Source: an uncultured Oscillospiraceae bacterium (GTDB taxonomy: Bacteria; Bacillota; Clostridia; Oscillospirales; Oscillospiraceae). From it: a stretch of DNA of 35,666 bases. The position numbers were made by a program, and so were the translations under genes. The stretch is from the NCBI GenBank assembly GCA_947624065.1, contig CANQIO010000014.1, positions 1 through 35,666 on the forward strand, in the 5' to 3' direction. How positions within the stretch are numbered: the first letter of the stretch is position 1; every line of letters begins with the position of its first letter. Under the pieces are notes generated by a model. It was not told the origin of the DNA and ran no database searches. It worked only from the letters and a program-made list of their open reading frames with translations. Shown piece after piece: positions 7,210-14,982 of this stretch.

Positions 7210-8667
7210 TCATTCCAAACTCTCTGTTTCCGTCTGCGCCTGCTCCGGCAAAAAATCCGCCTTCGTGAGCCGGATCAGGTCCTCCTTGGTGGGGGCCTCC
7301 ATGGCAGCCAGCCGGTCGGCCTGGCGGACCACCATGTCCTCGAACTGGTTGCGCACGTCCCGGCCGTTGCCGAAGTTCTCGTCCCGCCCCTCATACAGGG
7401 CGTCAAAAAACTCCTTGGAATAGGCCTCCGCTTCCTCGTCCAGCTCATAGCCGTTCTTGCGGCACTGGCCGTGGAAGATGGCGTTGAGCTCGTCGCCGTT
7501 ATAGTCGCTGAAGAAAATATACTTGTTGAACCGGCTCTCCAGGCCCGGATTGGAACTGAGGAACTTCTCCATGGGCCCGGTGTAGCCCGCCACGATCACC
7601 ACCAGGTCCTCCCGGTGGTCCTCCATGGCCTTCAGGACCGTCTCGATGGCCTCCCGGCCGAAGTCGTTTTCCCCGCCGCTGGCCAGGGAATAGGCCTCGT
7701 CGATGAACAGCACGCCCCCCAGCGCGGAGGCGATCACCTCCTGGGTCTTGATGGCCGTCTGGCCCACATAGCCCGCCACCAGGCCGGACCGGTCCACCTC
7801 CACGAGCTGGCCCTTGCTGAGGGCCCCGATGGCGGCGTACAGCCCGCCGAGCAGCCGGGCCACGGTGGTCTTGCCGGTGCCGGGGTTGCCCATGAACACC
7901 ATGTGCAGGCTCATGGGCGGCACGGGCAGGCCGTTTTCCTTGCGCAGCTGACGGACCTTCACCAGGTTCATCATGCTCTTGACGTCCTTTTTCACCGCCT
8001 CCAGGCCCACCAAGCCGTCCAACTCCGCCATCAGCGCGTCCAGATCCGGCTTTTCCGGCGCCGCCTCTTCGGCCGCGCCGGTCTGTGCCTGGCCCTGGGC
8101 GGGGCCGTTGGACGCCGCCGCCTGGGGCGGGTTCTTCTCCAGGAAGGAGGGCTGGGCGCTGGTGACGAAGTCCGCCGCCCGCAGACCGGGCTTTCCCTTT
8201 TTCACCCCCGCGCCGTCGCACAGGGCCGAGAGCTTGTCCGCGCACTCGGTGATATACTCCGCCTCGGCATAGGTCACGTCGTCGTCCACCGCCGCCAGGC
8301 ACAGCAGAATATTGGTCAGCATCCGGATGAACACCCGGGAGCAGTCGGTGCCCTGCCGGGCGTCCTGCTCCGTCAGGGACCAGAAAAACAGCGGCGGCAG
8401 GAACTCCCCGCTCCGGCCCACCTCGCCGGTCAGCGCCCACAGAAGCCACGCCGGCTTGGGCCGGCCCTTGGAATACAGGGCGTTCATGGCCTCGGCGTGC
8501 TCCTCCGTGAGGCAGGCGCTGCGGGCGAAAAGCTGCAGCGCGCAGCTGGCGCAGAACTCGTCCATCTGCGCCGCCAGGCCCCGGCCCGCCGTGCGGTAAA
8601 AGGCTTCCGTATTGGCGATATAGGTCTTATGCAGCTCCTCCGGCGAGCGCTTCCACTGGGTGGGCAT
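7210..8667 (-). CDS. CbbX/SpoVK-type AAA ATPase with N-terminal TerB-like region
   Basis: AAA+ ATPase of the CbbX/SpoVK family (hexameric remodelling ATPases; SpoVK acts in spore maturation in B. subtilis). From the ATG at 8665-8667, supported by GGGAGG upstream, the product has 485 residues. The first 150 form a helical region that looks TerB-like (LLCLAAVDDDVTYAEAEYI). A low-complexity Ala/Gln/Pro linker occupies about 180-208. The AAA core has Walker A GNPGTGKTT at 260-268, the pore-type motif GYVGQTA at 299-305, Walker B VLFIDEAYSL at 319-328, and an arginine-finger region (GLESRFNKYIFF). The longer ATG at 8697 would add ten residues but lies before the ribosome site. It is the first gene of a probable operon with hemW. 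A spore role is inferred from the family. Confidence 0.88.
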   Translation of the reverse strand: MPTQWKRSPEELHKTYIANTEAFYRTAGRGLAAQMDEFCASCALQLFARSACLTEEHAEAMNALYSKGRPKPAWLLWALTGEVGRSGEFLPPLFFWSLTEQDARQGTDCSRVFIRMLTNILLCLAAVDDDVTYAEAEYITECADKLSALCDGAGVKKGKPGLRAADFVTSAQPSFLEKNPPQAAASNGPAQGQAQTGAAEEAAPEKPDLDALMAELDGLVGLEAVKKDVKSMMNLVKVRQLRKENGLPVPPMSLHMVFMGNPGTGKTTVARLLGGLYAAIGALSKGQLVEVDRSGLVAGYVGQTAIKTQEVIASALGGVLFIDEAYSLASGGENDFGREAIETVLKAMEDHREDLVVIVAGYTGPMEKFLSSNPGLESRFNKYIFFSDYNGDELNAIFHGQCRKNGYELDEEAEAYSKEFFDALYEGRDENFGNGRDVRNQFEDMVVRQADRLAAMEAPTKEDLIRLTKADFLPEQAQTETESLE

Positions 8668-8717
8668 AGGCCGCCTCCCTTTCCGTGCCCCGGGCACAAT
8701 ACGACATCTTATGAGAT

Positions 8718-8745
8718 ATTATATTACAAAAATTACAAAAAACAA
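8718..8745 (-). promoter_or_regulatory. Sigma-A-like promoter for the AAA ATPase/hemW run
   Basis: On the minus strand TTGTTT (8740-8745) and a perfect TATAAT (8718-8723) are separated by 16 bases. They sit in an AT-rich island about 50 bases upstream of the AAA ATPase start. This is the only good promoter candidate before the genes running down to metG. Confidence 0.6.
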
Positions 8746-8811
8746 GAGGAATCGTAACCTTTTATAAAAAATATGCGCAAAGCCGCGGCCGTCCGCAGGC
8801 AGCAGACACCG

Positions 8812-8841
8812 TTGACGGCGTATTGAGGGCTGTGCTATGAT
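8812..8841 (+). promoter_or_regulatory. Sigma-A promoter of the secreted-protein gene at 8875
   Basis: TTGACG (8812-8817) and TATGAT (8836-8841) are 18 bases apart. The -10 box lies 33 bases before the ATG, and AAAGGACGG forms the ribosome binding site. Confidence 0.7.
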
Positions 8842-8874
8842 GTGATCGGATCTTATAAAGGACGGTGACGCTCT

Positions 8875-10632
8875 ATGTTCCTCCGCAGAAAACAGGTCAC
8901 GGCGGCGCTCCTGGCGGCGCTGATGCTCCTCGCCATGGCCCTGACGGCCGGCTCGGCGCGGGTCTCCCTGTCCGCCGGCGACGAGGTGGGATACGAGACC
9001 TACACCAACGAAATGACCCGTTTCTCCCTCTCCTATCCCGCCGGCAGCCAGATATCGGAGCCCTATGACAATCTGGTCGTGTTCGCCGTCTCCGACGACT
9101 TCCGGGTGACGGCGGAATATGCCTACTACACCGTGGGCACAGAGCGGTTCGTCTATTCCGCCGCGGACTTTACCGCGATGATCGCCGATGACGCCCAGGT
9201 CCTGGCGGACTGGGTGGGCGTCGACGCCGCGTCCGTCGACGCCATCGTGCGGGACGAGGCGTTTTTCCGGGTGGACTACACCACCCAGATCGGCGGCGGG
9301 GACTGGTCCGGCCGCCTTTACATCTTCGACGGCCTGGGCGAGTTCGGCTGCTACGTGCTGCAGGGCATCATCCGGGACGGTGCCGACAGCGCCTGCTGGG
9401 ATCAGCTGTCCCAGATCGCCGCCTCCTTCCAGGTGCTGGAGCCCTACGAGGCGGAGGACATGACCATCTATGAGATCGCCGACTGGGACATGGAGGTCAT
9501 GCTCCAAAACGGGAACGTGGGCGACATCCGATTTGAGAACAGCGGCGGCATGAAGGCTTTGACCCTCGTCCCCGCCGGGTGCTCCGAGTCCGACGCCGGG
9601 CTGGTCATGGACCAGCTCATCTATGACAGCTCTTACTCCATGGAGCAGATCATGAACGAGTCGGCGGACTTCATCCTCTCCAAACCGGACGCCCAGATGC
9701 TCTCCGCGCCCAGCACCGAGGCCACCCCCATCGGCCGCTACACCTCCGGCATGTATATGGCCTCCTACACCGAAAACGGCGGCACCGTCATCGCTCTGCG
9801 GGTCTTTATCCCCCACGGGGACGACTGGTGGAGCATCAGTGCCCGGAGCACGGAGGACGCGCTGGAGCCCGTGATGGCGGCGGTCAGCGACATGCTGTTC
9901 TCCCTGCGTTTCGGCGGGGAGCCCGTCGTCGGCTCGGCCGAGTCCATGTCCGCGGCCGGCGGGGCAGCGGACATCAACAAGAGCCTGCCCCAGATCCTGG
10001 ATTGGATCGAGAGCCAGGACAACTTCTATGGCGGCCAGTACACCAGCCCCATCGGCTGCGTCAGCGACGTGAACGGCGACGGTAACTATGAGTTTTTGGC
10101 CCTGTATGAGACCTGTGAGGCCCCCGGCTTCTACAACGTGGCGTACGAGGTCTGGACCATCCGCCCGGAGGGCGCCGGCCAGCTGGACCAGGGCGTGCTG
10201 TTCATGGAGGTGGGCGGCAACGACGGCTTCGTCGGCATCGCCGAGAAGGACGGCGTCTATTATCTGGAAAAGAGCTCCTCCGGCTGGGACGGCGACGTAG
10301 GGACGGACGTCCGCCAGCTCATCCCCCTGAGCGGGGACGAGACCGCGCTGCTCTATGACCAGGCCATGGAGTATTCCTACATCACCCAGCTCATCGAATC
10401 GGACGGCGGCATGGGCACCACCACGACGCTGTACGTGGGCGGCGAGCCGGCCCCGGACAGCGAACTGGACCGGTATTCCGCCAGCATGAAGCCGGTGCTG
10501 CAGGCCGGCCTGATGGGCGACAGCGCCCGGTCGGAGCTGACCGGTTATTCCCGCGACCTGTACGGTCTGGGCGAGGCCATCAGCTTCGACGAGCTGCGCC
10601 AGCACGACTTCAACGCCGATTTCGGCCTCTGA
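8875..10632 (+). CDS. Secreted protein of unknown function with an EF-hand-like loop
   Basis: I do not recognise a named family. The 585-residue product begins with a classical signal peptide (MFLRRKQ, then a hydrophobic core to about residue 24). A cleavage site is plausible near AGSAR, and there is no lipobox cysteine. Residues about 35-190 and 205-350 look like two successive PsbP-like or beta-rich domains (TRFSLSYPAGSQI; SGGMKALTLVPAGC), each ending in a SFQVLE or LFSLRF strand. The C-terminal half contains DVNGDGNYE at 398-406, a Ca-binding or FG-GAP-like loop often found in extracellular proteins. The ATG has AAAGGACGG upstream and its own promoter. It stands alone and converges on another secreted protein with a similar loop. 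A role in the envelope or a stress response is only a guess. Confidence 0.85.
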   Translation: MFLRRKQVTAALLAALMLLAMALTAGSARVSLSAGDEVGYETYTNEMTRFSLSYPAGSQISEPYDNLVVFAVSDDFRVTAEYAYYTVGTERFVYSAADFTAMIADDAQVLADWVGVDAASVDAIVRDEAFFRVDYTTQIGGGDWSGRLYIFDGLGEFGCYVLQGIIRDGADSACWDQLSQIAASFQVLEPYEAEDMTIYEIADWDMEVMLQNGNVGDIRFENSGGMKALTLVPAGCSESDAGLVMDQLIYDSSYSMEQIMNESADFILSKPDAQMLSAPSTEATPIGRYTSGMYMASYTENGGTVIALRVFIPHGDDWWSISARSTEDALEPVMAAVSDMLFSLRFGGEPVVGSAESMSAAGGAADINKSLPQILDWIESQDNFYGGQYTSPIGCVSDVNGDGNYEFLALYETCEAPGFYNVAYEVWTIRPEGAGQLDQGVLFMEVGGNDGFVGIAEKDGVYYLEKSSSGWDGDVGTDVRQLIPLSGDETALLYDQAMEYSYITQLIESDGGMGTTTTLYVGGEPAPDSELDRYSASMKPVLQAGLMGDSARSELTGYSRDLYGLGEAISFDELRQHDFNADFGL

Positions 10633-10641
10633 CAGCCAGAC

Positions 10642-10677
10642 AAAGCAAAGACCCGGCGGCCGCCGGGTCTTTGCTTT
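10642..10677. terminator. Bidirectional terminator, perfect 36-bp palindrome
   Basis: The two 18-bp arms (10642-10659 and 10660-10677) are exact reverse complements. Their GC-rich core (ACCCGGCGG) is flanked by AAAGCAAAG and CTTTGCTTT, so an RNA from either strand forms a stem followed by Us. It separates two convergent genes by serving both. Confidence 0.92.
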
Positions 10678-10686
10678 TGCGCACTA

Positions 10687-11565
10687 TCACTCCGCCTGGC
10701 TCACCAAAGTGGTCATCTCCGTGATGGGCATATAGGCGGCCGCCGCCGCCTCGGCCATGGCCACGAACCCGTCATAGGGTACGGAATAGGTGTCCAGATC
10801 GTTCCACAGGAACACGCCCTGGGCCTCATAGCCCACGTCCGCGGCCTCCATCAGCCGGTCGGCCGCGGCCTCATAGGCTTCCCGGTCGGCGCTCTCGCCG
10901 CCCACGGTGTAATTCTCCGCCTCCACCAGGCCCGTCTCCGCGTCGTTCTCCAGATACCGGCTGCACACCGCCCGGGGCGACAGCACCCCGCCGTCGCTGT
11001 CAAAGCGGATGAACTCGTCCCAGGCCGTCTCGGCGGTGCCGTTGGCGCTGTCCACCCAGAAGCACCAGCCGTCCCCGGTCCGGCTCAGCCGGAAGGACTG
11101 GAAGAAGCTGGCGCAGATGCCCACGGGATGGAGGTATTCACCTCCAAAAGCGCCCGCGGCGCTGTCCAGAGCGCTTGCCACACAGTACACCTGGCCGTCC
11201 ACCAGGTCGAACAGATGGGCCCCCAGCGTGGCGGACGCCCCCTGGTCGAACACCACCAGCTCCGGCGTGCCGTCCAGGTCCAGGTCGATGAAGCCCAGAC
11301 CGCTGACGCCCTCCGGCCACAGGGCCGCGAAGATGTCGTAGTTCTCGTCCAGAAACGCCAGGTACGCCTCCCGCCAGCCCTCTTCCTCCGCCGGAAGGAT
11401 CAGGGTCTCCGGCACCGGGGCAGCGGGCGGCGCCTCCGGCGCTTCGGTCACATCCGGCGCCGGCGGGCTCTCGCTCCCCGACGCCAGTGCCGGGACGGCA
11501 GCCCCCGCAAACAAAAAGACGCAGGCCATCAGCGCCGTCAAAATGCAGCTGTGCAGACGACTCAT
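10687..11565 (-). CDS. Secreted protein of unknown function with DxDxDG loop
   Basis: Unrecognised 292-residue exported protein. The N-terminus is a signal peptide (MSRLHSC, then a hydrophobic core, with cleavage probably after VPALA near residue 28). A Pro/Ala/Glu linker occupies about 30-55. The mature domain opens with an acidic helix (WREAYLAFLDENYD) and a DLDLDGTPELVVF segment, a Ca-binding or FG-GAP-like loop. Similar domains occur widely in secreted Clostridia proteins of unknown role. The C-terminus is Ala-rich and helical. It has a promoter of its own at 11608-11637 and shares a terminator with the secreted protein at 8875. The similar loop motif suggests that the two neighbours may work in the same compartment, but no function can be assigned. 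Confidence 0.82.
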   Translation of the reverse strand: MSRLHSCILTALMACVFLFAGAAVPALASGSESPPAPDVTEAPEAPPAAPVPETLILPAEEEGWREAYLAFLDENYDIFAALWPEGVSGLGFIDLDLDGTPELVVFDQGASATLGAHLFDLVDGQVYCVASALDSAAGAFGGEYLHPVGICASFFQSFRLSRTGDGWCFWVDSANGTAETAWDEFIRFDSDGGVLSPRAVCSRYLENDAETGLVEAENYTVGGESADREAYEAAADRLMEAADVGYEAQGVFLWNDLDTYSVPYDGFVAMAEAAAAAYMPITEMTTLVSQAE

Positions 11566-11607
11566 GGCCCACCTCGATACTTCGTATTATGTAAATCTAC
11601 AACTGTC

Positions 11608-11637
11608 ATTATAGCTGAGGCACGGCGCAAAAGTAAA
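11608..11637 (-). promoter_or_regulatory. Promoter of the secreted-protein gene at 10687
   Basis: On the minus strand TTTACT (11632-11637) and a perfect TATAAT (11608-11613) are 18 bases apart, about 45 bases upstream of the ATG at 11565. The promoter is divergent from the htpG promoter. Confidence 0.6.
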
Positions 11638-11644
11638 GGGATGC

Positions 11645-11674
11645 GGGCAAACTGTAATAACTTGTAATTTGCCC
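11645..11674. repeat. Inverted repeat between divergent promoters
   Basis: GGGCAAA (11645-11651) and TTTGCCC (11668-11674) form perfect 7-bp arms around a 16-base AT-rich centre that is itself partly symmetric (TGTAATAACTTGTAA). It lies between the promoters of htpG and the secreted-protein gene, so it could be a regulator site. Nothing else supports this. Confidence 0.35.
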
Positions 11675-11684
11675 TGGGAGAGGC

Positions 11685-11713
11685 TTGACATACGGCGGAA
11701 AACGTGGTAAATT
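11685..11713 (+). promoter_or_regulatory. Sigma-A promoter of htpG
   Basis: TTGACA (11685-11690) and TAAATT (11708-11713) are separated by 17 bases. The -10 box overlaps the first two bases of the CIRCE operator, so a bound repressor would block RNA polymerase. Confidence 0.85.
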
Positions 11714-11738
11714 AGCACTCGTACGAAAAGAGTGCTAA
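11712..11738 (+). promoter_or_regulatory. CIRCE operator (HrcA binding site)
   Basis: A perfect TTAGCACTC-N9-GAGTGCTAA element. CIRCE is bound by the HrcA repressor, which is released when GroEL is busy during heat stress. It usually controls groESL and dnaK operons. Here it sits 25 bases before htpG, with the ribosome site GGAAAGGAAG between them. Confidence 0.97.
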
Positions 11739-11763
11739 TCGCCTGGAAAGGAAGCGTATCGAT

Positions 11764-13671
11764 ATGGCGAAAAAACAGTTCAAGGCCGAGTCCAAGCGGC
11801 TGCTCGACCTGATGATCAACTCCATCTACACCCACAAGGAGATCTTTCTGCGGGAGATCATCTCCAACGCCTCCGACGCCATCGACAAGCTGTGCTACCG
11901 GTCCCTGACGGACGAGAGCGTGGGCATGGCCCGGGAGGACTTTTGCATCCGCCTGGATGTGGACAAGGATGCGCGGACGCTGACCGTGCGGGACAACGGC
12001 ATCGGCATGACGAAGGAGGAGCTGGACAGCAATCTGGGCGTCATCGCCTCCAGCGGCACCCGGCTGTTCCGGGACAGCCTCTCCGAGGACGAGGCGGCGG
12101 CGGACGTGGACGTGATCGGCCAGTTCGGCGTGGGCTTTTATTCCGCCTTCATGGTCTCCGACAAGGTGACCGTGATCACGAAGGCCTTCGGCGAGGAACA
12201 GGCCTGGAAATGGGAATCCGCCGGCGCGGACGGCTACACCATCACCCCCTGCGAGAAGCCGGGCGTGGGCACGGACGTGATCATGCACCTCAAGGCCGAC
12301 TCCGACCAGGAGGACTACAGCGCCTATCTAGAGAGCTGGAAGCTGAAGGACCTGGTGAAGAAATACTCCGACTATGTCCGTTGGCCCATCCACATGACCG
12401 TGGAGCGCCGGGAGTGGGACGAAAAGGGCGGCGAGGACGGCAAGGGCGCCTATAGCACCATCAGCGAGGACCAGGTGGTCAACACCATGGTGCCCATCTG
12501 GCAGCGGCCCAAGAGCGAGGTCAGCGACGACGACTGCAAGGCCTATTATAAGGAGCACTTCCACGACAGCACCGATCCCGTGGGCGTGATCCGGGTCAAC
12601 GCCGAGGGCCTGACCAGCTATAAGGCCATGTTGTTCATCCCCGCCCAGGCGCCCTATGACTACTACACCCGGGACTATCAGCCGGGCCTGCAGCTCTATT
12701 CCTCCGGCGTGATGATCATGGACAAGTGCGCGGACCTGGTGCCGGAGCACTTCCGGTTCGTCCGTGGCGTGGTGGACTCCCCCGACCTGAGTCTGAACAT
12801 CTCCCGGGAGCTGCTGCAGCACGACCGGCAGCTGAAGGTCATCGCGGGCAACCTGGAGAAGAAGATCCAGAGCGAGCTGACCCGCCTGATGGCCGAGGAC
12901 CGGGAGCACTACCTGACGTTCTATAACGCCTTCGCGCCCCAGCTGAAATACGGCGTGGTGGGCGATTACGGCATGCACAAGGACCAGCTGAAGGACCTGC
13001 TGCTGTTCTACAGCACAAATCAGGACAAGCTCATCAGCCTCAAGGAATACGTGGCTGCCATGCCCGAGAGCCAGAAGAAGATCTACTATGCCTGCGCCGA
13101 GACCACCAAGCGGGCCTCCGCCCTGCCCCAGGCCGAGACGGTGAAGGCCGCGGGCTGCGACATGCTGTGCCTGACGGACAGCGTAGACGAGTTCGTGATG
13201 CAGATGCTGGGCAAATACGAGGAGAAGGACTTCTGCAACGTCACCAACGACGACCTGGGCCTGGAGAGCGAGGACGAGAAAAAGCAGGCCGAGGAAAAGG
13301 CCGAGCAGTCCAAGGAGCTGCTGGACTTCGTGAAGGAGAGCCTGGGCGGCGCGGTGGAATCGGTGCGCATCAGCCATAAGCTCAAAAGCCAGCCGGTGTT
13401 TCTGACCACCGACGGCGAGGTGACCCTGGAGATGGAGAAGTACTTCCAGAGCCTGCCCGGCGTGCCCGAGGCCGAGCGCATCAAGGCCAAGCGGGTCCTG
13501 GAGCTGAACGGCGCCCATCCCGCCTTCGCCGCCCTGCAAAAAGCATACGAAGAGGACAAGCCCCGGGCCGCGCGCCTTTCCATGGTGCTGCTGGCCCAGG
13601 CCCAGCTGATCGCGGGCCTGCCGCTGGACGACCCCGCGGCCTACACCGAGCTGGTGTGCGGCCTGTTCTGA
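11764..13671 (+). CDS. htpG: Molecular chaperone HtpG (Hsp90)
   Basis: Cytoplasmic Hsp90 chaperone, an ATP-driven dimer that remodels client proteins during stress. The 635-residue product is of normal bacterial length. The N-terminal GHKL ATPase domain shows EIISNASDAIDKL, DNGIGMTKEEL and GQFGVGFYSAF. The middle domain contains the conserved NISRELLQHDRQLK with the catalytic-loop arginine, and a C-terminal dimerisation domain follows. The ATG has GGAAAGGAAG upstream. The gene is monocistronic, with its own promoter, CIRCE operator and terminator. Control by HrcA is therefore expected, unlike B. subtilis, where htpG lacks CIRCE and is regulated separately. Confidence 0.97.
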   Translation: MAKKQFKAESKRLLDLMINSIYTHKEIFLREIISNASDAIDKLCYRSLTDESVGMAREDFCIRLDVDKDARTLTVRDNGIGMTKEELDSNLGVIASSGTRLFRDSLSEDEAAADVDVIGQFGVGFYSAFMVSDKVTVITKAFGEEQAWKWESAGADGYTITPCEKPGVGTDVIMHLKADSDQEDYSAYLESWKLKDLVKKYSDYVRWPIHMTVERREWDEKGGEDGKGAYSTISEDQVVNTMVPIWQRPKSEVSDDDCKAYYKEHFHDSTDPVGVIRVNAEGLTSYKAMLFIPAQAPYDYYTRDYQPGLQLYSSGVMIMDKCADLVPEHFRFVRGVVDSPDLSLNISRELLQHDRQLKVIAGNLEKKIQSELTRLMAEDREHYLTFYNAFAPQLKYGVVGDYGMHKDQLKDLLLFYSTNQDKLISLKEYVAAMPESQKKIYYACAETTKRASALPQAETVKAAGCDMLCLTDSVDEFVMQMLGKYEEKDFCNVTNDDLGLESEDEKKQAEEKAEQSKELLDFVKESLGGAVESVRISHKLKSQPVFLTTDGEVTLEMEKYFQSLPGVPEAERIKAKRVLELNGAHPAFAALQKAYEEDKPRAARLSMVLLAQAQLIAGLPLDDPAAYTELVCGLF

Positions 13672-13690
13672 TCCATAGCGAAGCAGCAGC

Positions 13691-13722
13691 GCCCTCCGGC
13701 AATAGCCGGAGGGCGTCTCTTT
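13691..13722 (+). terminator. Intrinsic terminator of htpG
   Basis: A perfect 10-bp stem (GCCCTCCGGC at 13691-13700, GCCGGAGGGC at 13705-13714) with loop AATA is followed by GTCTCTTTT. It also marks the 3' end of the opposing dehydrogenase run, though that strand lacks a T-tract. Confidence 0.9.
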
Positions 13723-13738
13723 TGGCTTGGGTCCGCGC

Positions 13739-14962
13739 TCACACGGTGATCAGATAGGGGTGCTCCAGCAGATACTGCAGATCCCGGAACACATTGCCCA
13801 CCGCCTGACCGTCCACCACCTGGTGGTCGAAGGTCATATACATGTGCATCATGTCCCGCGGCGCCAGGGTCCCGTCCGGCATATACCGGGGCTTTCTCAC
13901 CGTCCGGCCGAAGCCGAAGATCGTCACCTCCGGCGCGTTCAGGATGGGGGTGGAGATGTCGATCGGGAACATGCCCACATTGGACACCGTGACGGTGCCG
14001 CAGCCCTGTTCGCCGGCCTGCAGGCGCTTTTCCCTGGCGCGGGCGCTCAGATCCTTGGCCGCCATGCTCAGCTGGGTCAGGGACAGGGTGTCGGCGTTTT
14101 TGATCACCGGGACCATCAGCCCGCCCTCCGTGGCCACGGCCAGCGACAGCTGCACATGGGCGTGGGAATAGAAGGTCTTTCCGTCAAAGGTGCCGTTGAG
14201 CAGCGGATATTTCTTCATCACCTTGCACACCGCGGCGCAGAGCAGGTCGTTCACCGTTATCCGGCAGCCCAGATATTCCTGGCTCTCCACCAGCTCCTGC
14301 CGCAGGGCCAGCAGGTCTGTCACATCCACCTCGCACACCGCCGAGCACTGGGCGGTCTGCTGGAGGCTTTGGAACATGTTCCTGGCGATGGTCTTGCGCA
14401 CGCCCGTCCAGGGGATGGCGGTGACCTCGTCCGCCGCGGGGACGGCGGCCTCCGCCGGCGCGGGCGCGGTGCTGCGCGCGTCCAGGTACGCGGTCACGTC
14501 CTTGGCGGTGATGCGCCGCCCATCGGGGCCGCCGCTGGCCGTCACCTCCGCCAGATCGATCCCCGCCTGGCGGGCCATCTTCCGGGCCAGGCCCGTGGCA
14601 CGAAAGTGCCGTCCGCCGATGCGGCCGGGCGTCTCCGGCACAGAGGCAGACACAGGCGCGGGCGCCTCCGCCGCCTGGGCCGCCGGAGCGGCAGGCGCGC
14701 CGCTCACCAGCTGGTCGTATTCCTCTTTCGTGTCGGTGACCACGGCGATGGGCGCGCCCACGGCCACCGTGTCGCCCACAGCGGCCAGGATGTGCAGATA
14801 TCCCCCGTGGACGGTCTCGTATTCGATGGTGTTCTTCTCGTTTTCGTATTCCATGATGGCCTGGCCTTTTTGGACCAGGTCCCCCTCGGCGGCCAGCCAC
14901 TGGCCGATGGTGCCCTCGATCATGGTCAGGCCGGCCTTGGGCATAACGATCTCAGTACGCAT
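13739..14962 (-). CDS. Dihydrolipoamide acyltransferase (E2), second complex
   Basis: E2 core of a 2-oxo-acid/acetoin-dehydrogenase-type complex. It moves the acyl group from the TPP enzyme to CoA on a lipoyl arm. The 407-residue product has a lipoyl domain (1-76) with the acceptor lysine at 43 in the motif ENEKNT, unlike the usual TDK context seen in the first E2 and the E3 here. A short Ala/Pro linker is followed by an E3/E1-binding domain (about 125-160, ATGLARKMARQAGID). The catalytic domain ends in DHQVVDG with the active histidine at 380 and Asp at 384. The ATG has GGAGA upstream. It is the last gene of the run, 20 bp after E1 beta. No E3 follows, so it probably shares the lipoyl-E3 at 18131. 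Confidence 0.9.
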   Translation of the reverse strand: MRTEIVMPKAGLTMIEGTIGQWLAAEGDLVQKGQAIMEYENEKNTIEYETVHGGYLHILAAVGDTVAVGAPIAVVTDTKEEYDQLVSGAPAAPAAQAAEAPAPVSASVPETPGRIGGRHFRATGLARKMARQAGIDLAEVTASGGPDGRRITAKDVTAYLDARSTAPAPAEAAVPAADEVTAIPWTGVRKTIARNMFQSLQQTAQCSAVCEVDVTDLLALRQELVESQEYLGCRITVNDLLCAAVCKVMKKYPLLNGTFDGKTFYSHAHVQLSLAVATEGGLMVPVIKNADTLSLTQLSMAAKDLSARAREKRLQAGEQGCGTVTVSNVGMFPIDISTPILNAPEVTIFGFGRTVRKPRYMPDGTLAPRDMMHMYMTFDHQVVDGQAVGNVFRDLQYLLEHPYLITV

Positions 14963-14982
14963 GGGTCCGTCTCCTTTCCCGC

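Noticed and set aside
6217-8757. Plus-strand ORF of 846 codons
   Set aside because: Antisense to hemW and the AAA ATPase, with low-complexity His/Leu/Val/Gly composition and no motif.
8719-10605. Minus-strand ORF of 628 codons
   Set aside because: Antisense shadow of the secreted-protein gene at 8875, which has a promoter, ribosome site and signal peptide.
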